NCBI GenBank assembly: GCA_016931895.1
Contig: JAFGDY010000065.1
Location: forward strand, 1 to 58,910
DNA: 58,910 nucleotides
Direction of reading: 5' to 3'
Origin: Anaerolineae bacterium
GTDB lineage: Bacteria > Chloroflexota > Anaerolineae > 4572-78 > J111
This document shows, in pieces, positions 46,004 to 53,684 of this stretch. The notes below the pieces were generated by a model, which saw nothing but the letters and a program-made list of their open reading frames with translations, searched no databases and was not told the origin of the DNA. Numbering within the stretch: position 1 is the first letter of the stretch; each line of letters opens with the position of its first letter. The position numbers and the translations under genes were made by a program.

Positions 46004-47165
46004 TTTGTTTTCCTTGCCGCAGAAAGCGCAGGGCTGTTTCGGTTAGAATGGCCACGCCAACGGGCAAAGCGCCTTCGTCAATGTCAAACCGGGGGTTGTG
46101 ACTATAACGCATATCGCCCTCAATAAGCGCGCCCAAATCAAACATTGCGCCGGGGATTGCTTTGGAAAAACAGCTAAAATCCTCCGCGCCCAGTTCTTTG
46201 GCCATGGGCAAAACATGTTCCGGGCCAAGCAGATCGGCGGCCACGCTCTTGATCAGGGCAACTACCTGGGGATGATTCAACATGGGCGGCACGCCTATCT
46301 CAAATTCCAGTTCATAATTACCGCCCAACGAGTGGGACAGCTCAAAGGCGCGTTTGATTTCGGCATGAATTTGTTTTTGTATTTTCACATCGGTGTAACG
46401 TAAGGTGCCGGTAATATCCACCCGGGTGGGGATGACATTTTCGGTGGACCCGCCGTGCAAGGAGCCAATGCTGACCACCGCCGGATTGAACGGAGCCAGG
46501 CGGCGGGAGACAATGCCGTTGAGCGCCAGAATAATGTGAGCCGAAATATAAAAGGGGTCAATCACTTCGTGGGGATAGGCCCCGTGCCCCCCCTTGCCGA
46601 TGATCCAGCCAAACCAGGAATCCACTCCCCCGGAAGCCGGGCCGGCGTCAACCCGAATACTGCCCACCGGAGTGGTAGGATCAACGTGCAAGGCAATCAC
46701 TGCATCCATCCCTTCTAAGACCCCCTCCTGGATCATCCGCATCGCCCCGCTGAAACCTTCCTCGTCGGCCACTTCTTCGGAGGGCTGGAACAAAAACCGG
46801 ACCATGCCCGGAAACTGCTCGGTTGACAGTAAAGCCGCCACGCCAAGCGCCATGGCTGTGTGCGCGTCGTGACCGCAGGCGTGCATGACTCCCGAATTTT
46901 GGGAAGCGTAAGCTACTTCATTGGCCTCTTGAATAGGCAGGGCATCCATATCGGCGCGGATAGCAATCGCCGGCTGGCCAAAACCACTATCGGCCACCAC
47001 CCCGGTCCGGCCTACCCCCCGCCGGACCCGGTACCCCATCTTATCCAATTCTTCGGCCACCCGGGTTGAGGTGCGAATCTCCTCAAAACCCAGTTCCGGG
47101 TGGGCATGAAAGTCACGTCGCCAATCAGTTAACTGCGCCTGCATGGCCTTAGCTTTAGTAAACAT
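45987..47165 (-). CDS. M20D amidohydrolase/carboxypeptidase (N-acyl-amino acid amidohydrolase family)
   Basis: 392 residues with a CAGGAG site. Family motifs are RRDFHAHPELGFEE, IAIRADMDALPI, MHACGHDAHTAMALG and the acidic FLFQPSEE, giving the metal ligands and general base. The dimerisation domain lies at about 180-295. It removes N-acyl groups from amino acids or cleaves dipeptide-like amides. It has a promoter of its own in the 125-base gap before it and is coupled to the S9 gene downstream. Confidence 0.9.
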   Translation of the reverse strand: MFTKAKAMQAQLTDWRRDFHAHPELGFEEIRTSTRVAEELDKMGYRVRRGVGRTGVVADSGFGQPAIAIRADMDALPIQEANEVAYASQNSGVMHACGHDAHTAMALGVAALLSTEQFPGMVRFLFQPSEEVADEEGFSGAMRMIQEGVLEGMDAVIALHVDPTTPVGSIRVDAGPASGGVDSWFGWIIGKGGHGAYPHEVIDPFYISAHIILALNGIVSRRLAPFNPAVVSIGSLHGGSTENVIPTRVDITGTLRYTDVKIQKQIHAEIKRAFELSHSLGGNYELEFEIGVPPMLNHPQVVALIKSVAADLLGPEHVLPMAKELGAEDFSCFSKAIPGAMFDLGALIEGDMRYSHNPRFDIDEGALPVGVAILTETALRFLRQGKQNGQTG

Positions 47166-47217
47166 AGGAATCTCCTGAAAGTGAATTTGGTAATTTAAAC
47201 TTTATCCGTATTCACTC

Positions 47218-47246
47218 AGGATAATCCAGAAAAGGGTTCTGGTCAA
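47218..47246 (-). promoter_or_regulatory. Promoter of the M20D gene with an inverted repeat in its spacer
   Basis: On the minus strand TTGACC (47246-47241), 17-base spacer, TATCCT (47223-47218). CCAGAA (47226-47231) and TTCTGG (47237-47242) form an exact inverted repeat between and touching the hexamers, a plausible operator. Confidence 0.5.
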
Positions 47247-47290
47247 GAGGATATGGGCAAAGTGGAGACACTCCAGAAGTGTGGCGGCCC

Positions 47291-48700
47291 CTACTTGACC
47301 AATTCTTTTTCAGCCGCGGCCAGCAGCATGGCCAATTCTTTTTCCTGCGCTTCAGCCAATGGCGGCACGTGATGTTCACGCAAGAGGCGTTCGGCTTCGG
47401 CCTGGGCGCGTTCGGCCATGCCCTGCCGGCCGCCCTGCTCCCAGGTATTCCACGAGTCGCGCTCGGCCAGGCGGGTCAGCAGCATTTCCCCGGCTCGCAG
47501 GTATTTAACAGTGTGCAGTTGGGCCATGAAGTTGCGGGTAGAGCGCATGACTTCGGCAATTTCGTCCACGGCCAGGGCTTCGGCAGTGACGCTAAAACCA
47601 CGACGCAGGCGCAAAATACCGGCCGCAAATTCGTTGTCCAGCACCATCTGGGCATAAGACCCCATCACGCCGGCCTCCATCTCGCCAATGCCTGAAAGTT
47701 CGTCGGCGCCGGCCAGGGCCGGAATCACCGCGCCTATCGCCCGCTCAAAACCGTTTTGCACATCGCAGGTGTGCGCATTGGTAGAAAAACCGTACACGTT
47801 CACCGGCAGCCCATAATGGTGGCCAAGTTGCACCGTGCCCGCCGAGAGCAGGCCCAGCTCAACCCCTCCCCACACGGCCAGGGCTGTGCGCGGTTCCATC
47901 ATGGCCAGCCGGCCGCAGTAAATCATCGGCAGGCCGGGGCGGACGAGTTGGGCCAACACCAGGGCAAAAAGTATCTCGGCATTTTGTTGGGCAATGGCCC
48001 CGGCTATTGAGAACGGCGCGGTCATTCCGGCAGTGGGGCAGGGTAGAGGACCAAAGGTAATGCCCATCCGGGCGATCTCAATGATTGCTTCGGCTTCGTG
48101 GTCAGGGATGGTCAGCGGGCTGACCGGCGACAGGGATAGGGTCAACACCTGGGCCGGGTGGCCAATGACCTCGGCCATTTTAACCGCATAACGCACTTCG
48201 GCGGCATATTGGATGCCCGGCCCTTGCAACGGTTTGACGGTATGGGGGAGGGCGTGGCGATACATTGAGAGCGACATCACCGGGCCGGGCACGTCGCAGG
48301 GGGTAAAAAAGGGGGTGATGGTATGGCAGTTGTCCAGCGCATCCAGCAGGCGGGTGGCGTTTTGCACATCCTGGATGGTGGCCGGGCGGCGAGTGCTGCC
48401 GGCGGCGTCGTACACCTCCCGCGCGCCGCCCAGGTTGTGGAAAGACAGCGCGCCGTCGCCTAACGTTCTGCTGATTCCGTTACGGCCTAATAAAGTGGGT
48501 CTTTTACCGGCCTGAACAATACATTTTTCCACCAGGTCGGGGGGTAGGAGGACGCGCTGATCCTGCACGGCGGCCCCGGCCCCGGTGAGAATTTCGCGGC
48601 TCTGAGGCTCGGTTAAAATTACGCCGGTTTCGCCCAAAATACGCAATGTGGCCTGATGGATGGCTTCAATATCTTGAAGTGACAAAAGGTTAAGGTTCAT
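47291..48700 (-). CDS. MttB-family methyltransferase (non-pyrrolysine)
   Basis: 469 residues from ATG 48700 (GGAGAA site; the longer frame is leader). Trimethylamine methyltransferase superfamily: LHQ-type N-terminus (QATLRILGETGVIL), TIQDVQNATRLLDALDN, TAGMTAPFSIAGAIAQQNAE and SYAQMVLDNEF. The frame has no internal amber codon, so it is of the non-Pyl type like MtgB, which demethylates quaternary amines such as glycine betaine with a corrinoid protein. No corrinoid protein gene is nearby. Its neighbours hydrolyse peptides and amides, suggesting a nitrogen-compound utilisation cluster. Confidence 0.85.
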   Translation of the reverse strand: MNLNLLSLQDIEAIHQATLRILGETGVILTEPQSREILTGAGAAVQDQRVLLPPDLVEKCIVQAGKRPTLLGRNGISRTLGDGALSFHNLGGAREVYDAAGSTRRPATIQDVQNATRLLDALDNCHTITPFFTPCDVPGPVMSLSMYRHALPHTVKPLQGPGIQYAAEVRYAVKMAEVIGHPAQVLTLSLSPVSPLTIPDHEAEAIIEIARMGITFGPLPCPTAGMTAPFSIAGAIAQQNAEILFALVLAQLVRPGLPMIYCGRLAMMEPRTALAVWGGVELGLLSAGTVQLGHHYGLPVNVYGFSTNAHTCDVQNGFERAIGAVIPALAGADELSGIGEMEAGVMGSYAQMVLDNEFAAGILRLRRGFSVTAEALAVDEIAEVMRSTRNFMAQLHTVKYLRAGEMLLTRLAERDSWNTWEQGGRQGMAERAQAEAERLLREHHVPPLAEAQEKELAMLLAAAEKELVK

Positions 48701-48773
48701 GGGTTCTCCGTAGAAAATGCAAATGGATAAACGCAAATCACAAATGAATGGCCAATAAGAGACACACGCTGCG

Positions 48774-50558
48774 TTAGGGATTTTCCAACGCAGCAGCCAA
48801 AAATGAGACGCGGCGGAGTTCTGAGTCCAGCAGATTCTCAAGTTTAAGGAAAACGTGCCCTTCGTCGGGGTAGCATAACAACTCTACTTTACGACCCAGG
48901 GCTTGCAATTTTTGGGCGGCGGCCACCGCTTCGCTTGGCGGGCAGCGGGGATCATGCTCGCCGCAAATTAATTGCACCGGCGCTTTGATCTGCTCCAGGA
49001 AAAAGAAGGGCGAATGTTGGTGCCACCGCTCGTAATTTTCCCGGGGATCGCCCATGTTTTCCAGGTCCCAATATTGCAGATCGGGGCGAGAATTTTGATG
49101 GGCGGTGAACCAATTAAGAAACGGCGCCACCGCCGATCCCGCCGCCCATAGCTCAGGAAATTGGGTCAGGCAGGTCATGGTCAGGTAGCCGCCGTGGCTG
49201 CGGCCGGTCACGGCAATGCGGGCCGGGTCGGCCAGACCCTCGCGGGCCAGGTAAAGGGCGGCGGCGGCGCAATCCTGCGTGTCAATGCCGCCCAGGTCAA
49301 AACGGTTGGCCGTTTGCCAGGCTCGGCCGTAGCCGGTGGAGCCGCGATAATTGGGGGCCAGCACCACCCAGCCCCGGCCGGCCAGGTGGGCCATCAAGGG
49401 AAACCACATCACCGAAACATGCCAGTTTGGCCCGCCGTGAATAACCACCACCGCCGGGCTGAAGGCATTAGAGTTTTCAGGCCGGTAAAGCAACGCCGGA
49501 ATCCGGGCGCCATCAAGGCCGGGATAATAAATCTCTTCAGGGATAATAAAGGATTCGCCGGGCAGGGTAGCGGGCCAGGAGCGGGTTAACGGGCAAAACC
49601 GATTGTCGGCCAGGGTAAAACGCCACAAATCGTTGGGCCAACGCGGACTGTTGAAGGTCAGGACAATCTGGCGGCCGTCCGGCGTAAAGGTGGGGCGGGC
49701 ATGAACACCCTCCCCTAATTGATGATAAACTATTTTTTCGCCCGGCTGCCGCACAGCCAGCCGGGTCAGCGCGCCGTGGCGATGCAGGTAAGCCAACCCG
49801 CCAGCGGCAGACCATGCCGGAGAAATATCGTCGCCGCTGCCGCCACTGGCCCATTCCACCACGCCGCCGGCCAGGTGATAAAATCCAAGGTCGTACCAGC
49901 CATGCGGGTCGGCGCAGAAGGCCAGGCGTTGGCTGTCGGGCGACCAGGCCGGGTGCATGGCGTTGAGCAACACGCCGTCTTCAACCAGTTGAGTGGTTGT
50001 ACCGTCAACCATTGAGACAAGGAAGATGGTATGGTCCTGGCCGCGCCAGTCCACTTCCACGGCCAGCCAGCGCCCATTTGGCGACCAGCGCACGTCCCAG
50101 GCCGGACGGCCCGCATCCAACACCAACTGCATGTCGCCGCCGTCAGCCGGGAGGGTGTAAACGCTGAAATGGCCGGGCCGGTCGGCGAGCAGGGCAATGC
50201 GGGCGCCATCCGGCGACCAGGCAAAGTGGGGCAAGAGGGCGCAGCCAATATTCGGCGTGAGATCGGCCTGCCGCTTTTGGGTCAGGTTAAAGATAAAGAG
50301 GTGGAAATTTTCACCGCCGTCAAAATCGGCGGCGTAAGCCAGACGAGTGCCGTTGGGGGAGTAGCGGGGCGCAAATTTTGCGCCCGGCCCGTTTGAAATC
50401 TGGCGCGGCGCAACGGTTCCGTCAATTGGCGCTTCGTAAATTTCCCAACGGCCGGTTGGGTTCCAGGCAAAAGCAACTTTAGTTCCATCCGGCGATAAGT
50501 CAAAGCCGTAGTCGGGGTCTACGCCCGGAGTGCATAACAATTGTTTGAGAGGGAGCAT
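48774..50558 (-). CDS. S9-family peptidase, second copy
   Basis: 594 residues; TolB/PD40 propeller (LSPDGTKVAFAW, YSPNGTRLAYAAD, WSPDSQRLAFCA) followed by an alpha/beta hydrolase with nucleophile in VTGRSHGGYLTM, aspartate near GEHDPRCPPSE and histidine in DEGHVFLKLEN. It has the same build as the S9 gene at 44150 but is clearly diverged. First gene of the minus-strand cluster; no obvious ribosome site or promoter is visible before ATG 50558. Confidence 0.87.
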   Translation of the reverse strand: MLPLKQLLCTPGVDPDYGFDLSPDGTKVAFAWNPTGRWEIYEAPIDGTVAPRQISNGPGAKFAPRYSPNGTRLAYAADFDGGENFHLFIFNLTQKRQADLTPNIGCALLPHFAWSPDGARIALLADRPGHFSVYTLPADGGDMQLVLDAGRPAWDVRWSPNGRWLAVEVDWRGQDHTIFLVSMVDGTTTQLVEDGVLLNAMHPAWSPDSQRLAFCADPHGWYDLGFYHLAGGVVEWASGGSGDDISPAWSAAGGLAYLHRHGALTRLAVRQPGEKIVYHQLGEGVHARPTFTPDGRQIVLTFNSPRWPNDLWRFTLADNRFCPLTRSWPATLPGESFIIPEEIYYPGLDGARIPALLYRPENSNAFSPAVVVIHGGPNWHVSVMWFPLMAHLAGRGWVVLAPNYRGSTGYGRAWQTANRFDLGGIDTQDCAAAALYLAREGLADPARIAVTGRSHGGYLTMTCLTQFPELWAAGSAVAPFLNWFTAHQNSRPDLQYWDLENMGDPRENYERWHQHSPFFFLEQIKAPVQLICGEHDPRCPPSEAVAAAQKLQALGRKVELLCYPDEGHVFLKLENLLDSELRRVSFLAAALENP

Positions 50559-50732
50559 TGTTGTTTTTAGATGGCAATACTTTGTTTACGCAGCCAGTCT
50601 GCCAGTATTTCGGTTAGTTTGATTTTAGTGGAAACAAAAACACAGTCTCAGCTTATCATAAAAACGGTCATCCCGCAAAGGACTGCCAGGGATGATGGGC
50701 GCAGTGATGCCTAATCAACTACAACGCTATAA

Positions 50733-50773
50733 TTCTTGACACTTTCTTGATATTCCCCCTTATTTTCTTGACA
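50733..50773 (+). promoter_or_regulatory. Three phased TTCTTGA(C/T)A direct repeats upstream of the potassium transporter
   Basis: TTCTTGACA (50733-50741), TTCTTGATA (50744-50752) and TTCTTGACA (50765-50773) begin 11 and 21 bases apart, one and two helical turns. Each contains a -35-like TTGACA/TTGATA. No single -10 hexamer stands at 16-18 bases from any of them; TATAAG lies at 50800-50805. They may be stacked regulator sites on one DNA face or alternative -35 elements. They sit in the 300-base divergent gap between the S9 peptidase and the transporter. Confidence 0.5.
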
Positions 50774-50859
50774 CATCATTTATATGTTTTTTGGTATGGT
50801 ATAAGAAACAAGGGAAAGAAGACCCCTTGTAAATCTTATCCATGGGGGTTATACACCTG

Positions 50860-52758
50860 ATGTATCTCTCACAAGTTAAGCGCCTGCTCATTGGCGACCC
50901 TATCCCTAACAGCCACGAGCTGCACGAGCGGCTGGACAAAGTGCGGGCGCTGGCCGTTTTTGCTTCAGATCCCATCAGCAGTAACGCCTACGCTACCGAA
51001 GCCATCATGAGCATTCTGATTTTGTTGGGCAGCGGCGCGTTGGCTATGACCTTGCCGCTGGCCATGGGCATTGCCGCCCTGGTTTTGACCGTTATCTTCA
51101 GTTATATTCAAACCATTATCCACTACCCGGAAGGAGGCGGGGCTTACACCGTGGCCAAAGATAATCTGGGCACCATGCCTTCTCTAATTGCCGCTGCCGC
51201 CCTGCTCACCGACTACGTTCTTACTGTCTCGGTATCAGTTTCAGCCGGGGTGCGGGCTTTCACCTCGGCTTTTCCCCAGTATTATGATTATCGCCTGCTA
51301 CTGACTTTATTAATCATCCTGGTGATCACCTGGGTCAACCTGCGGGGGGTGCGAGAAAGCGGTACCATTTTTGCTCTGCCTACTTACGCCTTTGTCATCG
51401 GCGTGCTGGTGGTGATAGTGATTGGGCTGGCGCGCTACTTTGAATTGTTTGGGGCTGCGCCCATAAACATAGTCACCACCACCGTGCCGCCGGTCAGCGA
51501 CTTCATCGGATTTGCGTATGCTTGGTTGCTGCTACGAGCCTTTGCCGCCGGCACAACCGCCCTGACCGGCATCGAAGCCATCAGTAACGGGGTGCAGGCT
51601 TTTAAGCCCCCAGAGTCGAAAAATGGGGCCCAGACCATGGTGGCCATGGGCATCATGGCGATGTCGCTCTTCATCGGCATTTCATTCCTGGCAACCCATT
51701 TACACCTGATTCCCCGTGAAACAGAGAGTATCCTGTCACAACTGGCTCGCGCAGTTACCGGCGGCGGTTTTCTATATTATTGGGTGCAATTATTTACCAT
51801 GCTCATCCTGGTGCTGGCCGCCAATACCGCGTATCAGGATTTTCCCCGCTTGAGCGCGTTTCTGTCTCGGGACGGTTTTATGCCCCGCTGGATGCAAAAC
51901 CGGGGCGACCGGCTGGTTTACAGCGCCGGGATTGTTGTGTTGGCCTCGCTGGCCGCCATCATCGCCATTGCCTTTGACGCCGACGAAATTCGGATGCTGC
52001 CCCTGTATGCCCTGGGCGTAATGACCAGTTTTACCCTATCCCAGGCCGGGATGTTCCGCTTGATGGGGAAAGTGGCCAAAGTTCCGCCGGGCGAGCAGGT
52101 TCACACCGGCAGTACCACCATCCATTACGAAGGCGGCTGGTGGTGGAAACGCGGCCTCAACGCGATTGGTTCGGTAGTAACCTTTGTGGTGTTAATCATT
52201 CTGATTGTCACCAAATTTATTGAAGGGGCCTGGATTGTGGTGCTGGCTATACCGCTCATTATCTGGTTGTTCATTTCCATCAAACATCACTACGACGGCG
52301 TGGCCGAAGCCCTGAGCACTCGTAATTTTTCCCTCAAGGATATGCATGAGGTGGCCGATATGGTCATTATCCCGATTGGGGACGTCCACCTGGGCACCCT
52401 GCGCGCCCTGCGTTATGCCAAACGTTTTTCAAATAACGTATACGCGGTCAGCATTGTCACCAGCCCGCAAAACAAAGAATACCTGAAACGTCGTTGGCAG
52501 CGCTTCCCGGAGATTACGGATGGGATTAACCTGGTGCAGATCACCTATGATTTCCGCGACGTGCTGACGCCCCTGGTAAATTACATCGGGCAGGCTGTGG
52601 CCGAACATCCCCAACAACTTATCACCGTCGTTGTGCCGGAGTTTATTCCCACCACGGCGATTGCCCGGCTATTACACAACCAGACCGCCAATATGCTCCG
52701 CTTGCGCCTGCGTGGTTATCCGGGTGTGGTGATTATTGACGTCCCCTATCATATTTAA
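50860..52758 (+). CDS. KimA-like potassium/amino-acid permease (APC superfamily)
   Basis: 632 residues from ATG 50860: the resulting MYLSQVKRLLIGDPI start resembles Bacillus KimA; an ATG at 50842 is the alternative. Twelve membrane helices (about 40-500) with FASDPISSNAYATE in helix 1, YPEGGGAYTVAKDNLG, and TDYVLTVSVSVSAGVRAFTSAFP, which are characteristic of the KimA (YdaO) H+/K+ symporters. A cytoplasmic C-terminal domain follows. Standing directly before the kdp genes, it probably imports K+. An amino-acid substrate cannot be excluded. Confidence 0.85.
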   Translation: MYLSQVKRLLIGDPIPNSHELHERLDKVRALAVFASDPISSNAYATEAIMSILILLGSGALAMTLPLAMGIAALVLTVIFSYIQTIIHYPEGGGAYTVAKDNLGTMPSLIAAAALLTDYVLTVSVSVSAGVRAFTSAFPQYYDYRLLLTLLIILVITWVNLRGVRESGTIFALPTYAFVIGVLVVIVIGLARYFELFGAAPINIVTTTVPPVSDFIGFAYAWLLLRAFAAGTTALTGIEAISNGVQAFKPPESKNGAQTMVAMGIMAMSLFIGISFLATHLHLIPRETESILSQLARAVTGGGFLYYWVQLFTMLILVLAANTAYQDFPRLSAFLSRDGFMPRWMQNRGDRLVYSAGIVVLASLAAIIAIAFDADEIRMLPLYALGVMTSFTLSQAGMFRLMGKVAKVPPGEQVHTGSTTIHYEGGWWWKRGLNAIGSVVTFVVLIILIVTKFIEGAWIVVLAIPLIIWLFISIKHHYDGVAEALSTRNFSLKDMHEVADMVIIPIGDVHLGTLRALRYAKRFSNNVYAVSIVTSPQNKEYLKRRWQRFPEITDGINLVQITYDFRDVLTPLVNYIGQAVAEHPQQLITVVVPEFIPTTAIARLLHNQTANMLRLRLRGYPGVVIIDVPYHI

Positions 52759-52777
52759 TGAATGAGGAGCTGGTTTG

Positions 52778-52957
52778 ATGACCCACCATTACAATGCGCT
52801 TGAGGTTTTGGAGCTGATTTTAGTCGTATGGATAATCGGTCCGGTAGTCGTGCTTATCTGGTTAGCCAGCCGGACCCTGGTTGATTTTTTAAAGCGGTTA
52901 CTGCGATCCGATGAGTATGGACAGGATACCCAGAAATCGGAAAACAACACCCAATAA
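52778..52957 (+). CDS. Small single-span membrane protein
   Basis: 59 residues from ATG 52778 with a GAGGAG site 8 bases upstream. One hydrophobic helix (about 9-32, LILVVWIIGPVVVLIWL) and a charged tail. It lies 19 bases after the KimA-like gene. Not recognised; could be an accessory of the K+ transporter. Confidence 0.65.
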   Translation: MTHHYNALEVLELILVVWIIGPVVVLIWLASRTLVDFLKRLLRSDEYGQDTQKSENNTQ

Positions 52958-52981
52958 AGATGTTTAGATTAGGGGTCAACT

Positions 52982-53482
52982 ATGAAGCGAATGTTCTATA
53001 TTACCTTAACGATTTTCGTGTTTGTGGGGCTTTTGGCCTGGGTCAGAACGTTGTCGCCAGACCCAGCCTATCCAGAAGAGGCATTAACTTCAGATATTTG
53101 CACTTTCATTGACCATAGAATCACCAACTCTGCCAGCGCCAATCTGGGGACCATCAAAAATGTTGTTGTAGACATGAAAGACGGCCATCCGATTTATGTT
53201 GTTGTTTCTTTTGACGACCCGGCGTTTAAGGGTAAAACGGCAATGATACCCCATAAGAATAAGATTGTGCCCATTCCCTGGGAGAAATTGACCTTTGGGC
53301 CGGCACAGGGGGCAATATTGCTGGAGGCCGATGAGACAATGCTGGCTAACTCGCCCCAGCTTGATAACCCCTCGCAGGGGATCGGCCCGAATTTAGATGC
53401 CGAAATTCAGCAATATTGGGTTAAGGCAGAAGAGGGGGAACCATGCTGTCCTTGCCGGTGGTGCCCTGTCTGGTGGAATTAA
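52982..53482 (+). CDS. Exported PRC-barrel-like protein with a Cys/Trp-rich tail
   Basis: 166 residues. An N-terminal hydrophobic segment (5-23) acts as signal or anchor. A PRC-barrel-like fold occupies about 38-125: LGTIKNVVVDMKDGHPIYVV, then HKNKIVPIPWEKL. The tail ends CCPCRWCPVWW, four cysteines in seven residues, which may bind metal or form disulphides. Located between the KimA-like gene and kdp; role unknown. Confidence 0.7.
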   Translation: MKRMFYITLTIFVFVGLLAWVRTLSPDPAYPEEALTSDICTFIDHRITNSASANLGTIKNVVVDMKDGHPIYVVVSFDDPAFKGKTAMIPHKNKIVPIPWEKLTFGPAQGAILLEADETMLANSPQLDNPSQGIGPNLDAEIQQYWVKAEEGEPCCPCRWCPVWWN

Positions 53483-53500
53483 CCTGATAGGAATTGATTG

Positions 53501-53593
53501 ATGATTGATTTAATCTATCTCAGCATCACCTTACTTTTCTTCCTGATTAGTATTGGCTTTGTGCTGGGCGCTCAACACCTGATGGAGGAATAA
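53501..53593 (+). CDS. 30-residue membrane peptide ahead of kdpF
   Basis: ATG 53501 to TAA 53593: one helix (MIDLIYLSITLLFFLISIG) and a short polar end. An AGGA lies upstream. Similar small peptides precede kdpF in other bacteria as I recall. Its own last codons (GGAGGA) form the ribosome site of kdpF, so the two are coupled. Function unknown. Confidence 0.6.
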   Translation: MIDLIYLSITLLFFLISIGFVLGAQHLMEE

Positions 53594-53594
53594 C

Positions 53595-53684
53595 GTGGCA
53601 ATTTTATATGGCATTGCAGGGTTTATTGCCATTGCCCTGTTGGTTTACCTGCTGGTGATGTTGGTGAGGGGAGAAAAATTCTAA
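53595..53684 (+). CDS. kdpF: Potassium-transporting ATPase subunit KdpF
   Basis: 29 residues from GTG 53595, with GGAGGA five bases upstream. A single helix (about 2-22) and a C-terminal RGEKF matching the usual KdpF ending PEKF/GEKF. It stabilises the Kdp complex in the membrane. Its TAA overlaps the kdpA ATG (TAATG), a classical kdpFA junction. Confidence 0.85.
   Translation: MAILYGIAGFIAIALLVYLLVMLVRGEKF

Noticed and set aside
47291-48700. Pyrrolysine-containing trimethylamine methyltransferase
   Set aside because: The frame is continuous with no in-frame amber codon, so it belongs to the non-Pyl branch.
50774-50859. c-di-AMP (ydaO) riboswitch before the KimA-like gene
   Set aside because: The leader is too short and lacks the conserved helices of this riboswitch.
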